In this document: positions 32,416 to 45,739 of the stretch, one piece after another
Layout: each line of letters opens with the position of its first letter
Numbering within the stretch: the first letter of the stretch is position 1
NCBI GenBank assembly: GCA_021234155.1
Contig: JAJEKV010000047.1
Span: 5,545,071-5,609,070, forward strand
Source of the DNA: Isoetes taiwanensis
Lineage: Eukaryota; Streptophyta; Lycopodiopsida; Isoetales; Isoetaceae
DNA length: 64,000 nt
Direction: 5' to 3'
Notes under the pieces: model-generated
What the model was told of the DNA's origin: nothing
The model's database searches: none
Seen by the model: the letters and a program-made list of their open reading frames with translations, nothing else
Program-made: the position numbers and the translations under genes

Positions 32416-35400
32416 TTATTTACTGGATTTTGAATCCTTCACAAACACCATTACAGATTTATTCCCCAAAGCACACGCTGCAGACTCTACATGTTTGAGC
32501 AAAAACTCGTAAATCTTGTGCTTTAACCTAGGCAGTGTTTCTAACATTTGAGGATCCAACAGGTCTTCTCTCTCAGAGTTCAAAGTATCAAGCCAATCAT
32601 TAACTCTTTTCAGCTGTGAAAGCATCAGGGCAAGCTGCGAATTGTCTAGTTCAACACCATTGCTAGAATCTGTAACTGACATACCATCACCAGCAATTTT
32701 AAATCCATTATCCAATGCAACCTCAAGAAAGTTAAGAAACCAGCCATGTGCTTCAAACTGTAGCTTCTTTGCCAGCTCGGCCGTCTCATTGATTCCATGC
32801 CCCTTTATCCAATCAATTGCTGGTTTTGTTTGATGGTCCAAAATGCTACTTTTGCTACTCTTTGTAGCTTTTGCAGGAGATATATTTGAACTCCTCCGTC
32901 CTGCAGTAGGTTTCAATGGAGATGGTGGCCTTGGTTCCCCACTTTCATTACCACTAGTTTTCTTTTTCTCTAGTGGCATCTGAGTGGTACATTGTGCCAT
33001 TGATGACAGTGCTGTCCTCCCCTGCACTTTTGGTGAAGATACAGTTGTGACACATGACTTTTTAGGTGAGGGAGAGGATGGAGCAGGGGTGCCACTCTTG
33101 GAAGAATTTGCTACTTGTGGTTCAAGAACAAGGAGTGTTTGACTCTGATTTCCAACACTGCCCCTTTGACCCTGAGTTCCACCTCCTTTAACACTGTCTT
33201 TCTTCATGCCGTTTTTAGATGATGAGCTCTGACTCTGTTTGCTCATAACTGAAAAGGAGGCCAAATCAGTTGCTAGTGCAGCGCCAATCCATTGAATAGC
33301 ATTTCTTGTCTTCTCAAGTGAGATTTGATGTGCTTCGTCAGAAACACTGGCATTCTCACAGTCACCAGTATCGTCGTTAATATTAGAAATCTGACACTTC
33401 AGTGCATCTGCAATCGCAACAGCCTGTGCAAGAATCCGATGGAAGCTCAAAAATTGTTCAACAGAGGATTGTGGGAGCTCTGGGTTGGCTGTAGCCCGAA
33501 GTTCAGCAAACATGCTGCATATGATCAATTATATAAAAACTTAGAAAGCCTAGGCAAGTATCAAACTATAACCTAGAAATAGTGATATCAGAATGTCTCT
33601 TTATTGTCTATGTGGTTGGTATTAGACTACACATACAATGTACTACAATGCATGCAAACTTGAAAAACTAGCCCAGACAAGCAAAAGATATAGGAAAATA
33701 CAGGAAACGTTATGTGAAGGCTGTGTAATCATGCTTTAAGAAAATCCTGCTTGAGGGTTGCCAGTAGATGGAAACATGAAATTTGAAAACTGACCTTAAG
33801 CTTCGAAGCACGCTTTCAAATGCAGAGGCCTCTTGCAATGCTTCTGCAGCAGCTGCAGCAGCTGCATCACGCCTTTGCATAGCTTCCTGTAGTGTTAGCC
33901 AGTAAGATTTATAAGCAAAACAGACTAAACAAAACTAAATATGTGGAGTATCAAACTTGAGAATGAATTAAGAATACCTTCCCAAGGGTTACAAGCTCCA
34001 GAGGGAGACAATCCCAGGACACACTCCCATCAGTCCACTTTTTGTTATTAATTACAGCCCGGTTCAAAAGCGGGGCCTGACCTTTATCTGCACTTGGCTC
34101 AATGGCAGTAGAAGATGGAGGAGCTGGCTTGGGTATTGACTTTTGCACAATCTTCTTAGAAGAAATTGTGCCTTTATCCTGCAATTTAGCTGATGAAGAG
34201 TTGTCATTCGATTTACCATTTGAAGGAGCCTGGAAACAAAGGCATGCTTGTGTTGGTGAACATGTTAACAAACTAATATGAACATATGAAAAGATCAGCC
34301 ACCAGATTGATTTTGTTTGAGCATAAATCCTGTATTGAGACTCGAGAATTCACAAGCATGCCTAAAGGCTAATGTATAGAGGGGTGTTTTCATATATTCA
34401 ACTTCAGCATCAAACAAGAACTTACCAGTGCTCTTGCTGAAGATTTGACATCGCCCTTTCCATGTTTAACAGAACTTTTGTCCTTTGGCTGTTTGCCAAG
34501 CAACACTCCTTCCCAGCTCTTGCGCAATGTCCTGGAGCTAATAGCAAGCAATTCTCCCATCTTAACGCCATTTACACCAGACAGCCTCCGTTTGTTGTCG
34601 GAAACGCTCAATCTTATTTTCCCAGCACTGGAGGCCCTTTTTATAAGGGGAGCCAACACTTGTTTTTGTTTGGTAGATATGAACACAGGCACCTCGATGG
34701 GTGTCTTTTTCTCTTCAACGGAACCCTTTCTCAACAAGGATTTGGCAGGCGGCCCTTTATCCGTCAATGCTAATCTAGGAGAAGCAGTAGATTTGGTGGG
34801 CGAACCAACAGATTTGGCAGGCGAGGAAGGACGGAGCAAATTAGCTGAGACAGTATTAGATTTCAATGCCTTTAAATCATCTCTTTTCCTCTCATCCGAA
34901 CCAAGATTGAGAGAACTGGACTTGGGTCTTTCAGCAGAAATCTGCAATAACCTTTCATTGGGCTTTTCCAATGGCCTACGATGTGAAGGGGATTTGGTAG
35001 ACCCAAGATTGACAGACCCAGTTGAGGTAGCCGTCCTCTCGGCAAATTTGGCAGCAACACTCTCTGCAGAAGAAGGATCAAATGTGGTAGCCGGTGTTCT
35101 GGAGACCACATCTTCAATGGCTTCCAGGCAAGAATTGGCACTTGTGAAACCCCCATTTGAAGAAGGAACTGTAGTTGCCACCAGATCTTCTGGGGTGCCC
35201 ACACACTGGTGCCTCCCAGGAAGGGGCCTCACCCCCTTGAGCAGGGGTACAGGGGATCCGTATTCTAGCCTATCCACATGAATGAACTGCCCAAGCTGTA
35301 ACTTATCACTTAAAATCAGATCGTCATGTTCCTCGGCCAAAGATACATAAGTAGCATGTGATGAATCTGAAACTTTTATGTAGAACCCATGATTTGGCCA

Positions 35401-35535
35401 TAGCTCACTTCCTGCTAGAGCTGGAACTATGCTAATTACTTGCAGCAGTGCAGAACGATGCTCTCCCGCTACTTTTACATCAGAGTTCATGTTCTGCAGT
35501 AGTTTCATCAGCACCCCTGGCGTGAGTGTAGCCAT
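32416..35535 (-). CDS. DUF936 family protein, four exons, 850 codons
   Basis: Exons (minus): 35535-34426, 34229-33978, 33886-33795 and 33514-32416. Every intron is GT-AG (CTG|GTAAGT, AAG|GTATTC, AAG|GTCAGT donors; TTCCAG, ACTACAG, ATGCAG acceptors) and the frame is kept (2553 nt). The start [17 protein letters not shown] is the standard DUF936 opening. The amino domain continues [34 protein letters not shown] and [18 protein letters not shown] long Ser/Lys/Pro-rich, probably disordered middle follows. The conserved carboxy block is [49 protein letters not shown], spread over exons 2-4. The family is plant-specific and its function is poorly known. No lesion is seen, so this is the best candidate for a working gene here. 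Confidence 0.95.
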
Positions 35536-38500
35536 TTCCGCCAGAAATTAAATTGCTTTCCAATGCAAAGACTTTCCCAGTTACAAATTTGTAAAATGAA
35601 GCATCCCCAATTTCTTTTAAAATTTCTGCTAAATTTGCCACCAAGCCGATCTAAAACAGAGTCCTCTTCAGGACTTCCCTATCTTCTTACAAAAAACAGG
35701 ATGTCTTGACAGCAATGCAGTAAATTCCTACATAATTTCCACCTCTACATCATAAAGCATTCCCTGCTAGACAATTTACATGAATTGCACTTAAAGCACC
35801 GTGTATACGCAGCAATTTCGTCACATGCCAAAGAATGAGATCCGGCAGCAAAGCCTTGAATTACAACCAAACGGTTATGAAGCCATCATTGAAAGCTTCT
35901 AGCAGTGCGCCAGAATCAAAGGAAAGCCATTGTCCTTATAAAATCATAAGCAAAGGGCTAATGATTTGAGAAAAAGGCTGCTTACCGGGCAAAATGGAAA
36001 GCAAAGCACTGAGACTATTCAAAGCTTTACCCCCAGAGCTTTACTATTCTGGTAGGTTTACTCTGCAAAGAGTAACGAGATAAACTAAATAAAAAACTGC
36101 ATAAGACTGAGTAAAATATTTTGGATTAAGAACAGATGAAAGAAATGCTTACGGTAAGCTAAATGTTGAGCTTATGAACGAAGAAGAGGGCCGGATTGAC
36201 GAGGAAGATCTTGCTCCGGCGAATTTTAGGGCAGATTGAGCATTTTTGGACGATTGCTCTGCTGCTTCCTTTTCATAAAAGCTCCACAAAGAGAGCTGCC
36301 ACGCGCTATGGCGGGCGGATGGTGGAAGCTTCGCCAGATTTGGCATAAAGCATTTCCGACCAGTTAGCTCGTCGCCAGATTGGCCTAGCGGCGCCTCCAT
36401 TTTTCTCCAGCTAAATTTGGCCAACCCACGAGAATCCGCCCTAGCCCGCCAAAAATCTTCGCACGCTGCCCGAGCCACAAGCTTCCAATCACATCACGAC
36501 ACGTCAACTTTTCATACATTGGACATCGGACCCGCCACGTATGGATGGACAATCTCAAATGGTGAAGTGAACGCTTCAGATATTGCCACGTAGCACGCAT
36601 ATTTGGAGGCTAGGTTCAATATAATAAATATCGGATGGCCGAAAATGTAAAATACTGGACGCGACGAATTTTAAAACACTAGGCCAAAAAAAAAAGCAAC
36701 AATGGATCCATTACATGTTAAAAAATGTCTATATCTTTTGTTGGTGACATCATGAGGCCGACTGACGACCTTTTTTTTGTCATTGCCCATCCATTGTATT
36801 AAGATTTAAAGATGGTGATCCTACCCACAACATTCCCATCCTTGTCTCCATATTTTTACGGCCCCGAGGTCTCTACTGGCTCGAATTTGACTGTCATCCC
36901 CGTCGCTCTGTGCATAGTGGCACATCTGGCTCGAAGTAGAACGACATTGTCATGAGATGATGACCCTTTCGACCTCCAAACCACCGTTGTTGCTACACTG
37001 ATCATTCACCAGCACAGTGGCCCCCTATGGATTTTTGTCTCTGGCTTATTCAACTTTTACACCACTTTTTTCACAAAACCTTCTCGAATCCCTGGCAATT
37101 GTCCATGTGCTTCGGCGCATTTGGAAACCATTCTTACAATGTGGTCAACTTGTTACTGCCAAAAGATGGGACTTTCCAGCTCCCAATGCCTTCGTCCTTT
37201 CTTCTTGAACCCCTTGTAGATTTGGTTCTATAGATTCTTTTAGGTCATAATTTGTTGCATTCTTGACTTGTGACATGTATACGCTGTCTAAGAAGACCAA
37301 CAAGTGAAGAAAGCTCTTCACTTCTAATGAGAATCTTACCCAAATAAGCTTATAATAACATCCCAAAAACTAGTTTCTAGAAAGAAAAAAGTAACCACAA
37401 ACAAATGTATCTACCAACATGTAAGAGAAAAAATAGTTTTTCCAAGTGCATTATGAAGGAAGCATGTTTTGATTGACTTGTTCTATCACCATAGAATGTT
37501 GTACATAGAGATTTCATTATGTTATTTCATATGTTTGCGTTTTCCATGTCCTTATTCGAATATCTAGGAGTCTATACCACAAGAAAGATATGCATAGGTC
37601 CTCCACATGTGCTCAAATTTGCGATTTTTTTGATGAAGGGTCTTTCCACATTGCCTCAAAATTTGTTTTCCATTCTATTCTTCTAGATTCTATGCTTAAA
37701 CTAAGTCTATTTCATCTTAGATGCTGGCTTGACTAGAAAACTCATCATGTATATAATTGAGTTGGGTGCATGCGTGCATGTGAGGTTTGGAAGATAAACA
37801 ATGCCACATCCATACACTTACATATGGTGGGGACCCTAAAATTGTCACAAAGCACTATTGCCGAAACACTTTCACAAAATGACGACAATGTCCACTCCAT
37901 GTGCTGCCTAAAGGATTCCCACATGTATCCATGTGCCTTTGCTATGATATTGCTACTCTGCTAAGATAAGTGCCTACAAAAATTATCATTCATCAGTTCG
38001 TTGAACTTACGTTGCTTGTGGTTTTCATATTCTTTATACTTCTCAAATTAAAATTTATGTTCACTACAAGTTAGATTAGACGAAGTTAATTACAAATAAC
38101 ATTATACGTAACCAGTAACCAGCCTTTGGTAGATATTTGATATATAACTTTCTATTCGTCAACTACGTAGCTAAACTAGTCAATTGGAAGAGTAGGTTCT
38201 AGATTATTAGCATTTTGATTGTCTTCCATACTTGATGTCCTGCATTGTGAAATCTAATCTTACATTGGATTTTTCTTCACATTCTAAAAATAATCTTGAG
38301 AATGTTACTTTTTCCACTCTATCAATATGTAGCATTATAACAGGGGGTTTTTTTTGTGATTTTATACGTTTTTTAGCATGGTTTTCATATGATTTCACGG
38401 GCGTATTCACATGGACGTACTAAACGGTATTTCTAGAGTGCACCCATTTGTTAGCCATTGATTTTAAAGAAGAGGGAAAATCGTGTGGTTGTGGGGCTTC

Positions 38501-38900
38501 TATTCTATTGTTTGCATGTTTTTTTTAGCTTAGGTTTCAGGATAATATTAGGTTTTCAAAAGAAATTTTTTGAAGCGCTTAGGGTTCCGGATTTGGCATC
38601 GATGGCTCTGATACAGGGTTAATTGGTCCATGTCGGAGGAGTTTCGTGAAGAGCCAGATTTCAGAGTTGTTTGAAGGGTCGATGCACGAGGGAGCGAAAC
38701 CAGGGGCCATGTTTTGCGCGTGTTGATGCGAGAAAAGCAAAGCGAAACGTTGTTGACATCGGGTTTTGGGGATGTTTTGCATAGGCCTTGATGGCATGGG
38801 CATGCCGGATTTGCAGGGCGAAGCATGGTGTTTCCTTCATATTATTTCAGGAGATTAGTTCCTTCATATTTTATTGTTTGGGGTTTCCTTCATATTATTT
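35536..38900. other. 5' flank of the DUF936 gene and intergenic DNA
   Basis: 35536-36600 is probably 5' untranslated region and promoter of the DUF936 gene on the minus strand. It is GC-richer near 36200-36550. The frames in it lack recognisable domains and overlap each other. From 36600 on I see only AT-rich intergenic sequence with no repeat or gene I can support. Confidence 0.4.
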
Positions 38901-39182
38901 CTTGGATTTGGATACATGGCTTCGCTCCATTGCAACGGGGGTTCGGCGCAGCTTAGGGCTAGCGCCACGGGACACCGGAGATGTTTTAATGTCCGCGCTC
39001 ATAGTGTTCTCTCATGCTCCTTTTCATGCTAGAAGTGGCCTATCCGGGCGGTATGAGAATCTCAAAGGAATCCAATACAGAAATTTGATGTTAGTGAGCA
39101 AAGTAACAAAGATTCTCGGGCTTCGTGAGCTAAAGAATTTGAATATGCCGGTTGTTGAAGCCGATAAAACACGCGACAAAAC

Positions 39183-39471
39183 AAAAAGAATAATGCATTG
39201 GGCAAAAATGTTTGCTACTTGAAGGGGACAACCGTAGTATGTGGCATATGTCTCTCGAGAGAGCAAACGAAGTAGAACGAGTAAATTGGATTGTTGTGAT
39301 CACTATTTTTGCTTCCCATGCATCGGGGAATGGTCTAAAGTAGAATCACGTTGTCCACTCTGTAAGCAACGTTTTGTTTCTATCAAGCGACCGATAATGA
39401 AGGACATAGCCGCGGCGGGGCGCTTAGGGTACCAATGCGTAATCGGTATATCTCCTTCTTTGGCTTCTTAA
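39183..39471 (+). pseudogene. RING-finger fragment, plant PHD/RING-type protein, frameshifted
   Basis: One frame (from about 39168) reads VCYLKGTTVVCGICLSREQTK and stops. The next frame continues SKLDCCDHYFCFPCIGEW and SKVESRCPLCKQRF (39286-39380). Together they give a full C3HC4 pattern: CxxC, then CDH, FC, FPC and CPLC. The sequence is very close to the RING of plant proteins that combine a RING and a PHD finger, which are putative ubiquitin ligases. A frame change between about 39252 and 39285 breaks it. A short VYVPSEEDV block after a TTTCAG acceptor-like site at 39568-39573 resembles the next segment of that family but soon hits TGA. I read this as a decayed gene copy. An exon boundary in the gap is a less likely option. 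Confidence 0.6.
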
Positions 39472-39479
39472 CAATTTAT

Positions 39480-40238
39480 GTGTTGTAATGTTGTTTCTAA
39501 CAAAGGCCTTTTCTAGAAAAACATGTACATGATATTGTGATATATTGATGAAGTCAATTTGCACTTCTTTCAGGTTTATGTACCATCAGAAGAGGATGTT
39601 CACGAAAGTCTGGGCATTTTTGTGTGACCGCAAATCTTTTGTGTCAGACTGCCATGCACTTCTACAATTGCACTGTGGAAATCCCTCTGGCAAAACTGTG
39701 TGTTGTGTTGCTTCAGCAAGTCCAATTTATTGTACTTGTTCTACATACTTTCTTCTTATTCAAATGTATGTTATTGGTGCATCTAATCTGCTTGCCGTCT
39801 ATGGAAACAAGCTCTGTTAAGTTTGGAGTTATATTAGAGTTTTCTTGTTGTTCATGTAATTCAAATTTACAGAGCTGCAGGTTGTAATGCAAGCAGCTCT
39901 AGCATTAAACAGGAATGGAGTTCCATTTGTGCACAATGTATGTATGTTTGGTGTTAAGTAGTCTGTCTGTACATGTTTGACTTCAACGGAATACAATTGA
40001 GACAACCTTTGGGTGAGAACTTGTTTTTGGATGAACGGCCATAGTTTGTAGGTTTGGAATAATCCATGGAATATTACTTGGATCAAGGGCCAGGGTTAGA
40101 CGAGTATGAGAACCCCTTAGACGAGTATGAGGGTTAGACGAGTATGAGAACCCCTTATGCTAGTTTGTGTACAAGTTTTCATCTGCATTGTTTTTATGAT
40201 TTTTATATTCTATAGGCCCTAAATTTTTTGTTCTTCAC
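39480..40238. other. Intergenic; small direct repeats
   Basis: No gene beyond the possible RING-gene remnant at about 39573. A short unit TTAGACGAGTATGAGAACCCC recurs with partial copies at about 40095-40158. Confidence 0.4.
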
Positions 40239-40362
40239 AGATCTCACAAACATATAACAATATATGACAATAAACAATGATTATATGACTTTCTTTTTTG
40301 AGATCTCACAAACATATAACAATATATGACAATAAACAATGATTATATGACTTTCTTTTTTG
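40239..40362. repeat. Two tandem copies of a 62-bp unit
   Basis: The unit starting AGATCTCACAAACATATAAC at 40239 is repeated exactly from 40301 to 40362 with no spacer. No coding content. Confidence 0.93.
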
Positions 40363-40493
40363 TTTAGATGCTACATATTCACTCAAGGGAGTTTGGACTG
40401 TGTATATGTTGTATTGTTGCTTGTTTGTTTATTTGGTTTTGGTTTTTTTTTGTTAGGGCCCGAAGGGCCAAAAATTTTTTTTAGTATAAGTAC

Positions 40494-40936
40494 CAACACA
40501 TAACTATCATTAACATTAATTATTAAAAACCATTGCATTCCACACTTAAAAATAAAATTCCCCCTTAAACCCCCTTTGGTTTGGGTGCATATTCACACGG
40601 GGGGTGACGTAGGGCAGCGAGAGCCCTCATAATTGTATTTTGCACGTATAAAATCAACACCATATAGTATTTCGTTTGAAATCTTATAGTATTTTGCGAA
40701 TCTTGTTATACAGTATAGCAAATTTTGTACTTGTATACCCCACAAACGAGGAACTTTACGTACGGTGTGTGTTAAGGAATAAGGGGTGAATATGCCTATC
40801 CAACAGCTCTCGTTGCCCGGAGTCACCCCCCGTGTGAATATGCACCCAAACCAAAGGGGGTTTAAGGGGGAATTTTATTTTTAAGTGTGGAATGCAATGG
40901 TTTTTAATAATTAATGTTAATGATAGTTATGTGTTG
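40494..40936. mobile_element. Foldback/MITE-type element with 131-bp inverted arms
   Basis: The left arm 40494-40624 starts CAACACATAACTATCATT and the right arm 40806-40936 is its reverse complement, with few mismatches. The central 181 bp are unique and AT-rich with no coding capacity. The arms include CCCTTAAACCCCCTTTGG and a GGGTGCATATTCACACGG block. Long perfect arms suggest a young foldback or MITE. I could not find a matching target duplication next to the ends. Confidence 0.9.
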
Positions 40937-42180
40937 TTAGGGGAATATACCCTATTCCTAGCAAAGAAAGGTTAGTATTCTATTACTCTCTATTGTATTG
41001 GGTTGGAGATTACAAATCACAAAGACCTACATGCTTCATAATATTTTATATTATATTGTGGGAACCAAATATGAAGATGTGACATGACGTGTATTTTCTC
41101 TTAAACCTTAGTCCTTTCAAATTCTAAGGATCAGACCGTTCCTCACCATTCGATCCCAGGTGGTTATTTCCTATAGCCTCCCGATATTCGTTATAATATG
41201 AATATTTCGAGGATTGTCTTTCTAAAAGAATATGCCTTGTGCCATAGCTGCGCTTGGATCACAATAAGAAGATGTGAAGGCATCCCTTTGCAACGAATTT
41301 AGGATGCAAACTCAGTCCGGCACCTGCAAAAGTGTGCCACGCAAGACTGTCTTGCACAAAAAACTCCCAAATCTCTATGCTTGTGCTCCTTAAGATGCTT
41401 ATTTCCGCAGCTCAAGGTATAAAATTGCCGATTTTAAGTCTTGGGTCTTGAGTCTTGAGTCTTGAATTTTGAATCCCTTGTTCTTTTAATATAGAATTTC
41501 CAAATTACTAATATCACCAGATTTGATATGTAATTAAGAACATAGGTATTGGTGAGATCCCTTTCGCTTTCTTTCTTCTGTTTTTTGCTGTAGAACAGAC
41601 AAAAAAACCAGACTGTGAAGCGTTACCATTGTTCTTCTTGGTTATCCTATCTTCGACCATAGTTTCAACAGCCAGCTAAAGAATTTGCTCGGACTATGGT
41701 TTAAGGGAGGTCAATCCTCCCTATAGGAGAGGGTTAACCTCCTCTTCTTCATCTTCTTTTTCCCTCTCTACATTCTATTTTCCATGATTTTAATTGTTAG
41801 GTTATACTTTCGAAGAGATTCCTATTCAACTATCTTTGCTAAGAATTCTACCAACAAACAACAATAAAACATAGTCTTCTACATTCAAATGCCCTTATTG
41901 AAAGTTCTATCAACAGTCAACATTGAAAAAATAGCATTTGTAATAGCTACATATGTCTGATAAGTTTTATCATAATAAGGGAAAAGATCAAATAAAATTG
42001 AATTTTAACATCCATTAAGCCCAATATGGCTATGGAACTTTTGCAGTTGTAAGCTTATACTACAATTGAAGGGGGGAAGGAGGGGAGGACATGCCAATTT
42101 AAGCATTCCACTATTAATCATACTTTCACATTGCACACTCTACTGGAGGACATCAAAAACAAAAAATAGGATCTGTATTG
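40937..42180. other. Intergenic, possible decayed LTR
   Basis: The sequence directly right of the foldback element begins TTAGGGGAATATACCC (a TG just before it is shared with the arm), which resembles the start of a plant LTR, but I found no second copy, primer site or CA end. A short (GTCTTGA)n run lies at about 41441-41463. No gene is seen. Confidence 0.35.
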
Positions 42181-43560
42181 CTGCTTTGTGGATTTGCGAT
42201 CGCTTTTGACATTGTGCCTAGGGAGAATTGTGAGAGAGATTATTACCGCTGGGCATCCTACACAAATTGCAAAATGCAGTACACAAGTTGTATGAAGGAG
42301 TCACGGCCCGAATGCCTCTATCGACCCACCTTATCAACATCAATGTGTTAGTGCAACATGGATATCTATTGTCCCTCACGCTGTTTGGATTGTATATTGA
42401 TCAAATCGCTGATCAATATACACGCTCGGCTCGTTGATGACATCATTAGACAGTTGATATGTGCAAATGATATGGACATGTTAGCCCATACATGCAGCAA
42501 CATCCGAACATGCTAAGCACTTCCTATCCGGAAACTGGAATATGGGTCAACTTAGCAAAGACTAAGGTACTTCTCATATCATTTTCTCGACAACACATAC
42601 AACTTCACTTCACTTATCAGGTCAAAACGTAGAGGTAGTAGAAGCATACGAGTATCTTGGAGTAGGATTCATACCACCACATACTTAGAACACATGCATC
42701 CAACAATGAGTAACGGCAGATTGGAAGGCACTGCCATGGGGAACAAATACCACAAATCATAGTTCTATGGTTGGTCGCATCAGACACACTTGTTAGACTT
42801 TTGCTGAAACCAGTCCTTTGATATGGAAACGAGTCCAGAAACGCTTTCTGACTCGGGCTCTCGGAGTCATCCACTGTTCTCTACCCAATTCTCCTTCAAG
42901 AAATGAGATTCTTGCCTCTATATAATTTAAGCTAGCAGGAAGCATTCACTAAAAAACTAGCTTTCAGTCGAAAAAAAGGGAAGAATTCCATGGTTTTTAT
43001 CAAAAAACTTCCTGAGAAGTTTTTCATATATCAAATTCTTGATTTCAACATGTAAGCTGCAAGGTTTCCCCAAAATTGTTGCTCACTGGTCTACACCATA
43101 CTTCTTTGAAGCGGTATACATTCTATAGCCAGAAAGATGTGAACATGGGGGGCACCCAACTTCTGTATCTGGCCAACATGTTGGCCATAGGTCCACGGTA
43201 TCTTAAAACCTGTTGGAAGTCGAAACATGTAGGTTGATTTTTCAAATGGAATGTATAGGAACAAGGATGCATACAAGCATAGAATAATGAAGATCGCAAT
43301 TATCTGAAGCAGTTTTCCAACACATGCTTCCTTGGTAGGCTTTAGAATGTCAATGCTTTGAGAAATGTCAAAAACAATGCCCTACAAAAGCCAGATTAAT
43401 TTCACACTTGTCCGTGGCCCACATCAGTACCTGTTACTGCATTTTTCCATAAAGAGATGTAGAACAATTGCGTCCATTTGTACTGGTGCACACTGCCTCA
43501 TAATAGAAACAAACAAGGTGCTGCGCACGGAGGGTTGCCCTACGGTGGCCCGAGAATGTG
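42180..43560 (+). mobile_element. Decayed LINE RT and C-terminus, plus strand
   Basis: Broken frames give LSLTLFGLYIDQIAD (42370-42415, motif B), a degenerate ICANDMDML in place of the YADD box (about 42450-42480), LAKTKVLL (42554-42577) and VEVVEAYEYLGVGF (42630-42671). These are followed by VQKRFLTRALGVIHC (42835 on) and, near 43440-43510, a CRTIASICTGAHCLIIETNK segment equivalent to the SSHHLGVETGRW region of the other LINEs. This is a third relic of the same broad LINE group in the opposite orientation. Confidence 0.72.
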
Positions 43561-45739
43561 TTTTCATGTTTCTTGTTGTCGTTTCGTTTTCATGGTTCTT
43601 GTTGGGTCATTTTATGTGTCGGGGCTTATTAATGGTTTGAACGTGGGGTTTTGTTTTGTGTTGTTTTGTTTTGTTTATGAATTGTACATGGACCAAGAAG
43701 AGGCTTGCAAAGCTCATTACCTAGACCAATTAGGATTGACGTGATTATGATCTTTGTCTAAAACACATTAGCCATTTATGAAGAATGCTTTTTGTAGTTA
43801 TATTAGTAATGGAAATTGTACAGGGCCTGTATGAATACATGCTTTCATTTTCTTAGTGAATGCATAGAAATATTAAGAATAGAGGACCCAATGGTAGAAA
43901 AGGACCAATTAAATGCTTTGGTAATATTGGTAAAGAAGTTGCATCAAGATCACGGGATGCAAAACAGACCTATTATTGTCAATAAAATGCATTATGATGT
44001 TCCAAGATGTTTAATGAATGTCGGGCAAATACGCCTCTAAAAGCTAAATGATAAAATCTTCTAGCAAAATCATATAAGTACTTCTACAACAATGTTTGAT
44101 AAAGGCTGCGCTCTATATCTGTAATAGAAAAGTATATCAATGTCTAAGAATGTAATTATCCTTGGCATCAAATTATATGTTTATTGCATATTGGACATTA
44201 ACACAACTTGTTTATTAGGGGTACACACATGATTGAAATGTTGCATGATGTCCTCAAGGATGTATGTCATATGATTGTTCTTTTACACCATGATTCAATC
44301 ATATTAAACTATGCAATTATGTCTATTGTGAAGGGCGATATAATCAATGTACTTGTGTAAGTAGTTGCTCTTATTTAAACAATTTGTTCATGTGGTTATT
44401 TCAGAGCTGGTAAAAATAGCCGAGTCATTTGATGTTGTTTCTAGATAGCTCTACCATCACAAATACGGACATTAACTTATAGATAGGGCATTTGTTGTCT
44501 AGATGATCCAATTTTATGGCTGTACGAGGGCTATTCAAAAACATTCCAATGTGCTTAGGAGTTGCAATCCCAAAAAAGCCGGTGGTCTAAATAGCTGCTT
44601 CACTGAATCTCTGCCATGTCATGGATTATAGAATGACTTGAGCAACCTTCTAATGAAAGGCTTAACATTATTGCAAAAGAGGTTGCTCACAAAAGACAAC
44701 TCGATTTGTTGCTTACAAAATACATTAGGCTGGACAATTGCTCCGTACATACCTCCTATTACTGTAAACAATCTTCCTGTCTACTCCTAAATGAATATAC
44801 CAATACAATTGCTCTGTACATAACTCCTATTACTTGTACATACCTCCTATTACTGTAAACAATCTCGCTGTGGACTCCTAAATGTGCACACCATGAGTTC
44901 ATTATCCTAACCCAATGCAAATAAAGGGAAACTAGCATACACCTTTTTACACCAACTATGCAAAACATGAAGTGCAAAAAGAAAGGGCAGCTACGAAGAA
45001 AAAGCCAGGTTCACCATAACCTTAAGCCAGATGGGTAGATGGGTAATGTCCTGCCCTTGACAGCCTTCAAACTCTGCTGACATAGCTGAGTGGGAAATCT
45101 TGATCATCTTGCCTGGAAGTATAAAGAGCCAGTTGACACAACCGTCCTCTATTCATAACTTTTTCAAATAGTTCATTTCAACAGGAAAACTAATGCACAT
45201 ATTTGCCATCATATTTGTTCTATTAGATGCAACAGGATCCTTGCACTCAATAATGAATGTAATGCATTTCAAAAAACGCATTCTGATTTTCCGTCAACTT
45301 TCCCAGTTGTTTCTTATAGCATTAAAATTCCTACTTGTAACATGCAGTCTGCTTTACAGCAATCGTTATAGAACAATAAATAAGGTTAGAAGAGCATTTA
45401 CCATAGCTTCAACATCAAGAAATTGAGCTAGTCCATCTAACCCATGTGTAACAAAAAATCAACTCCTCATTTGTTAACCTGCACAAAAATGTCAACAACA
45501 CTAGTAAAATTAACATCCAAACATGCTTTTGATGACATGGAAAATAAAACTATTAACAAAAAGTGGAATACGGAGTTGTAGTTGTAACTTTATCAATATA
45601 TGATGGCATTAGACTTGAAAGGCATTCTACTGTGGCTTTTAAAAGCTACCAAACAAATGCAAAATGCAAGCCTTAAATCCCCAAAATCAAATGAAATTTC
45701 TCATGTTGGTAACTGTCCAATGCTGAAAGAATATCATGC
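43561..45739. other. Intergenic, nothing recognised
   Basis: AT-rich DNA with only short frames. An imperfect duplication of ACATACCTCCTATTACTGTAAACAATC-type sequence lies at 44746-44870. No gene is supported. Confidence 0.4.

Noticed and set aside
34445-35281. A 278-codon plus-strand open frame
   Set aside because: It lies antisense to exon 1 of the DUF936 gene, has no domain, and is explained by codon bias on the other strand.
36149-36600. Minus-strand frames upstream of the DUF936 gene
   Set aside because: Overlapping frames without domains; more likely 5' untranslated region and promoter.
40937-41560. A copia LTR starting TGTTAGGGG
   Set aside because: No second copy, no CA end with a primer site, and part of the TG is inside the foldback arm.
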